Part shown: one piece after another, positions 63,772 through 64,000 of the stretch
Layout of the letters: each line of letters starts with the position of its first letter
Numbering within the stretch: position 1 is the first letter of the stretch
Source: Arthrobacter sp. SLBN-83
GTDB lineage: Bacteria > Actinomycetota > Actinomycetes > Actinomycetales > Micrococcaceae
Reading direction: 5' to 3'
NCBI RefSeq assembly: GCF_006715285.1
Contig: NZ_VFMX01000001.1
Coordinates: 3,162,001-3,226,000 of the forward strand
Length of the DNA: 64,000 bases
Translations under genes and position numbers: made by a program
The notes under the pieces: model-generated
What the model was told of the DNA's origin: nothing
The model's database searches: none
What the model saw: the letters and a program-made list of their open reading frames with translations, nothing else

Positions 63772-64000
63772 TTGAGTGATCCGGAATACCCGCAGCAGCA
63801 ACAGCCGCGCGTCTTCGATACTTCGTTCAATTACATGACCGACACCCCTCCAGGGACTGACCCGGACAGTGGCAGTCCGAATCTCCGGGCGGACCACGAG
63901 CTGCTGTGGACCAAGGAGCTGCGACCCGGCGTCGTCTTCGAACCGACCGCGCCGCCGAAGCGTGGGGACGGCTACCTCATCTTCACTGACCCCTCCGAGG
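63772..64000 (+). CDS. DUF6994-like protein, N-terminal part (runs off right edge)
   Basis: About 76 codons are visible: a Gln-rich start (EYPQQQQPRVFDTSFNYMTDTPPGTDPD) then SPNLRADHELLWTKELRPGVVFEP. The DTSFN--TDTPPG-DPDS and HELLW signature matches DUF6994, an uncharacterised family. The start is a TTG at 63,772 behind GGGGG. The gene continues beyond the right edge. Confidence 0.72.
   Translation, partial: MSDPEYPQQQQPRVFDTSFNYMTDTPPGTDPDSGSPNLRADHELLWTKELRPGVVFEPTAPPKRGDGYLIFTDPSE

Noticed and set aside
10740..64000. Integrase, transposase, tRNA attachment site or CRISPR array that could explain the island
   Set aside because: I looked for them on both strands and found no recognisable integrase/transposase motif, tRNA-like clover or regular repeat-spacer array.

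Overview
The window looks like the chromosome of a high-GC actinobacterium of the Arthrobacter / Pseudarthrobacter / Paenarthrobacter type. The evidence is the gene order thiC (behind a TPP riboswitch), rpsP-khpA-rimM-trmD-rplS-lepB-lepB-rnhB-DUF2469-yraN-comM, the strong GC bias in third codon positions, and many GTG/TTG starts and stop-start overlaps. No tRNA, rRNA or CRISPR array was seen.

Region 1 (1-10,750) is conserved core. thiC (partial) runs leftward. An amidohydrolase, a two-domain VOC (glyoxalase-fold) protein and a small hypothetical precede a translation and RNA-processing block: S16, KH protein, RimM, TrmD, L19, two tandem type I signal peptidases, RNase HII, DUF2469 and YraN. 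comM, the last core gene, stops just inside its Walker A box. Its C-terminal half is not in the window, which marks the left edge of inserted or rearranged DNA.

Region 2 (10,750-31,520) is a divergent amine or amide catabolic locus. The leftward arm encodes an APC permease, a class III aminotransferase, a zinc alcohol dehydrogenase, an aldehyde dehydrogenase and an M20 amidohydrolase. The rightward arm encodes an aldehyde dehydrogenase, a stand-alone diflavin (FMN/FAD) reductase, a glutamine-synthetase-like ligase, an SDR, a PuuD-like gamma-glutamyl hydrolase, a cytochrome P450, a 3Fe-4S-type ferredoxin, a ferredoxin reductase, a GAF-PucR regulator and a second glutamine amidotransferase. My reading (inference) is a gamma-glutamylation pathway in which a P450, not a flavin oxidase, oxidises the gamma-glutamylated amine. 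Alanine dehydrogenase with a divergent Lrp regulator lies just downstream (33.1-34.8 kb) and would fit an alanine-yielding route.

Region 3 (31.5-48.7 kb) is general accessory metabolism: an HtaA-domain protein, ald/lrp, PAS and metallo-beta-lactamase-fold proteins, an HxlR regulator, a glycogen-debranching-like glucosidase, a cupin, a PPOX plus two DUF202 membrane proteins, a GH3 beta-glucosidase with TetR and a divergent MFS transporter sharing two palindromic operators, a heavy-metal-associated domain protein behind a CsoR-like box, and an EmrB/QacA-type exporter.

Region 4 (48.7-62.8 kb) is a patchwork of poorly characterised genes, decayed genes and wide gaps. Short related sequence blocks in opposite orientation flank it. 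It holds a PIN-GNAT-PUA-like fusion overlapping an ASCH protein, a frameshifted DUF2971 remnant, a DUF4238 protein, a beta-flower-like protein with a GNP repeat tail, a membrane coiled-coil protein, a putative PD-(D/E)xK nuclease, several orphan hypotheticals, a SHOCT protein and a zinc-ribbon NERD protein. It resembles a defence or genomic island, but no integrase or transposase was recognised. The right end (62.8-64 kb) holds an overlapping DUF4193/hypothetical pair and the start of a DUF6994-like gene.
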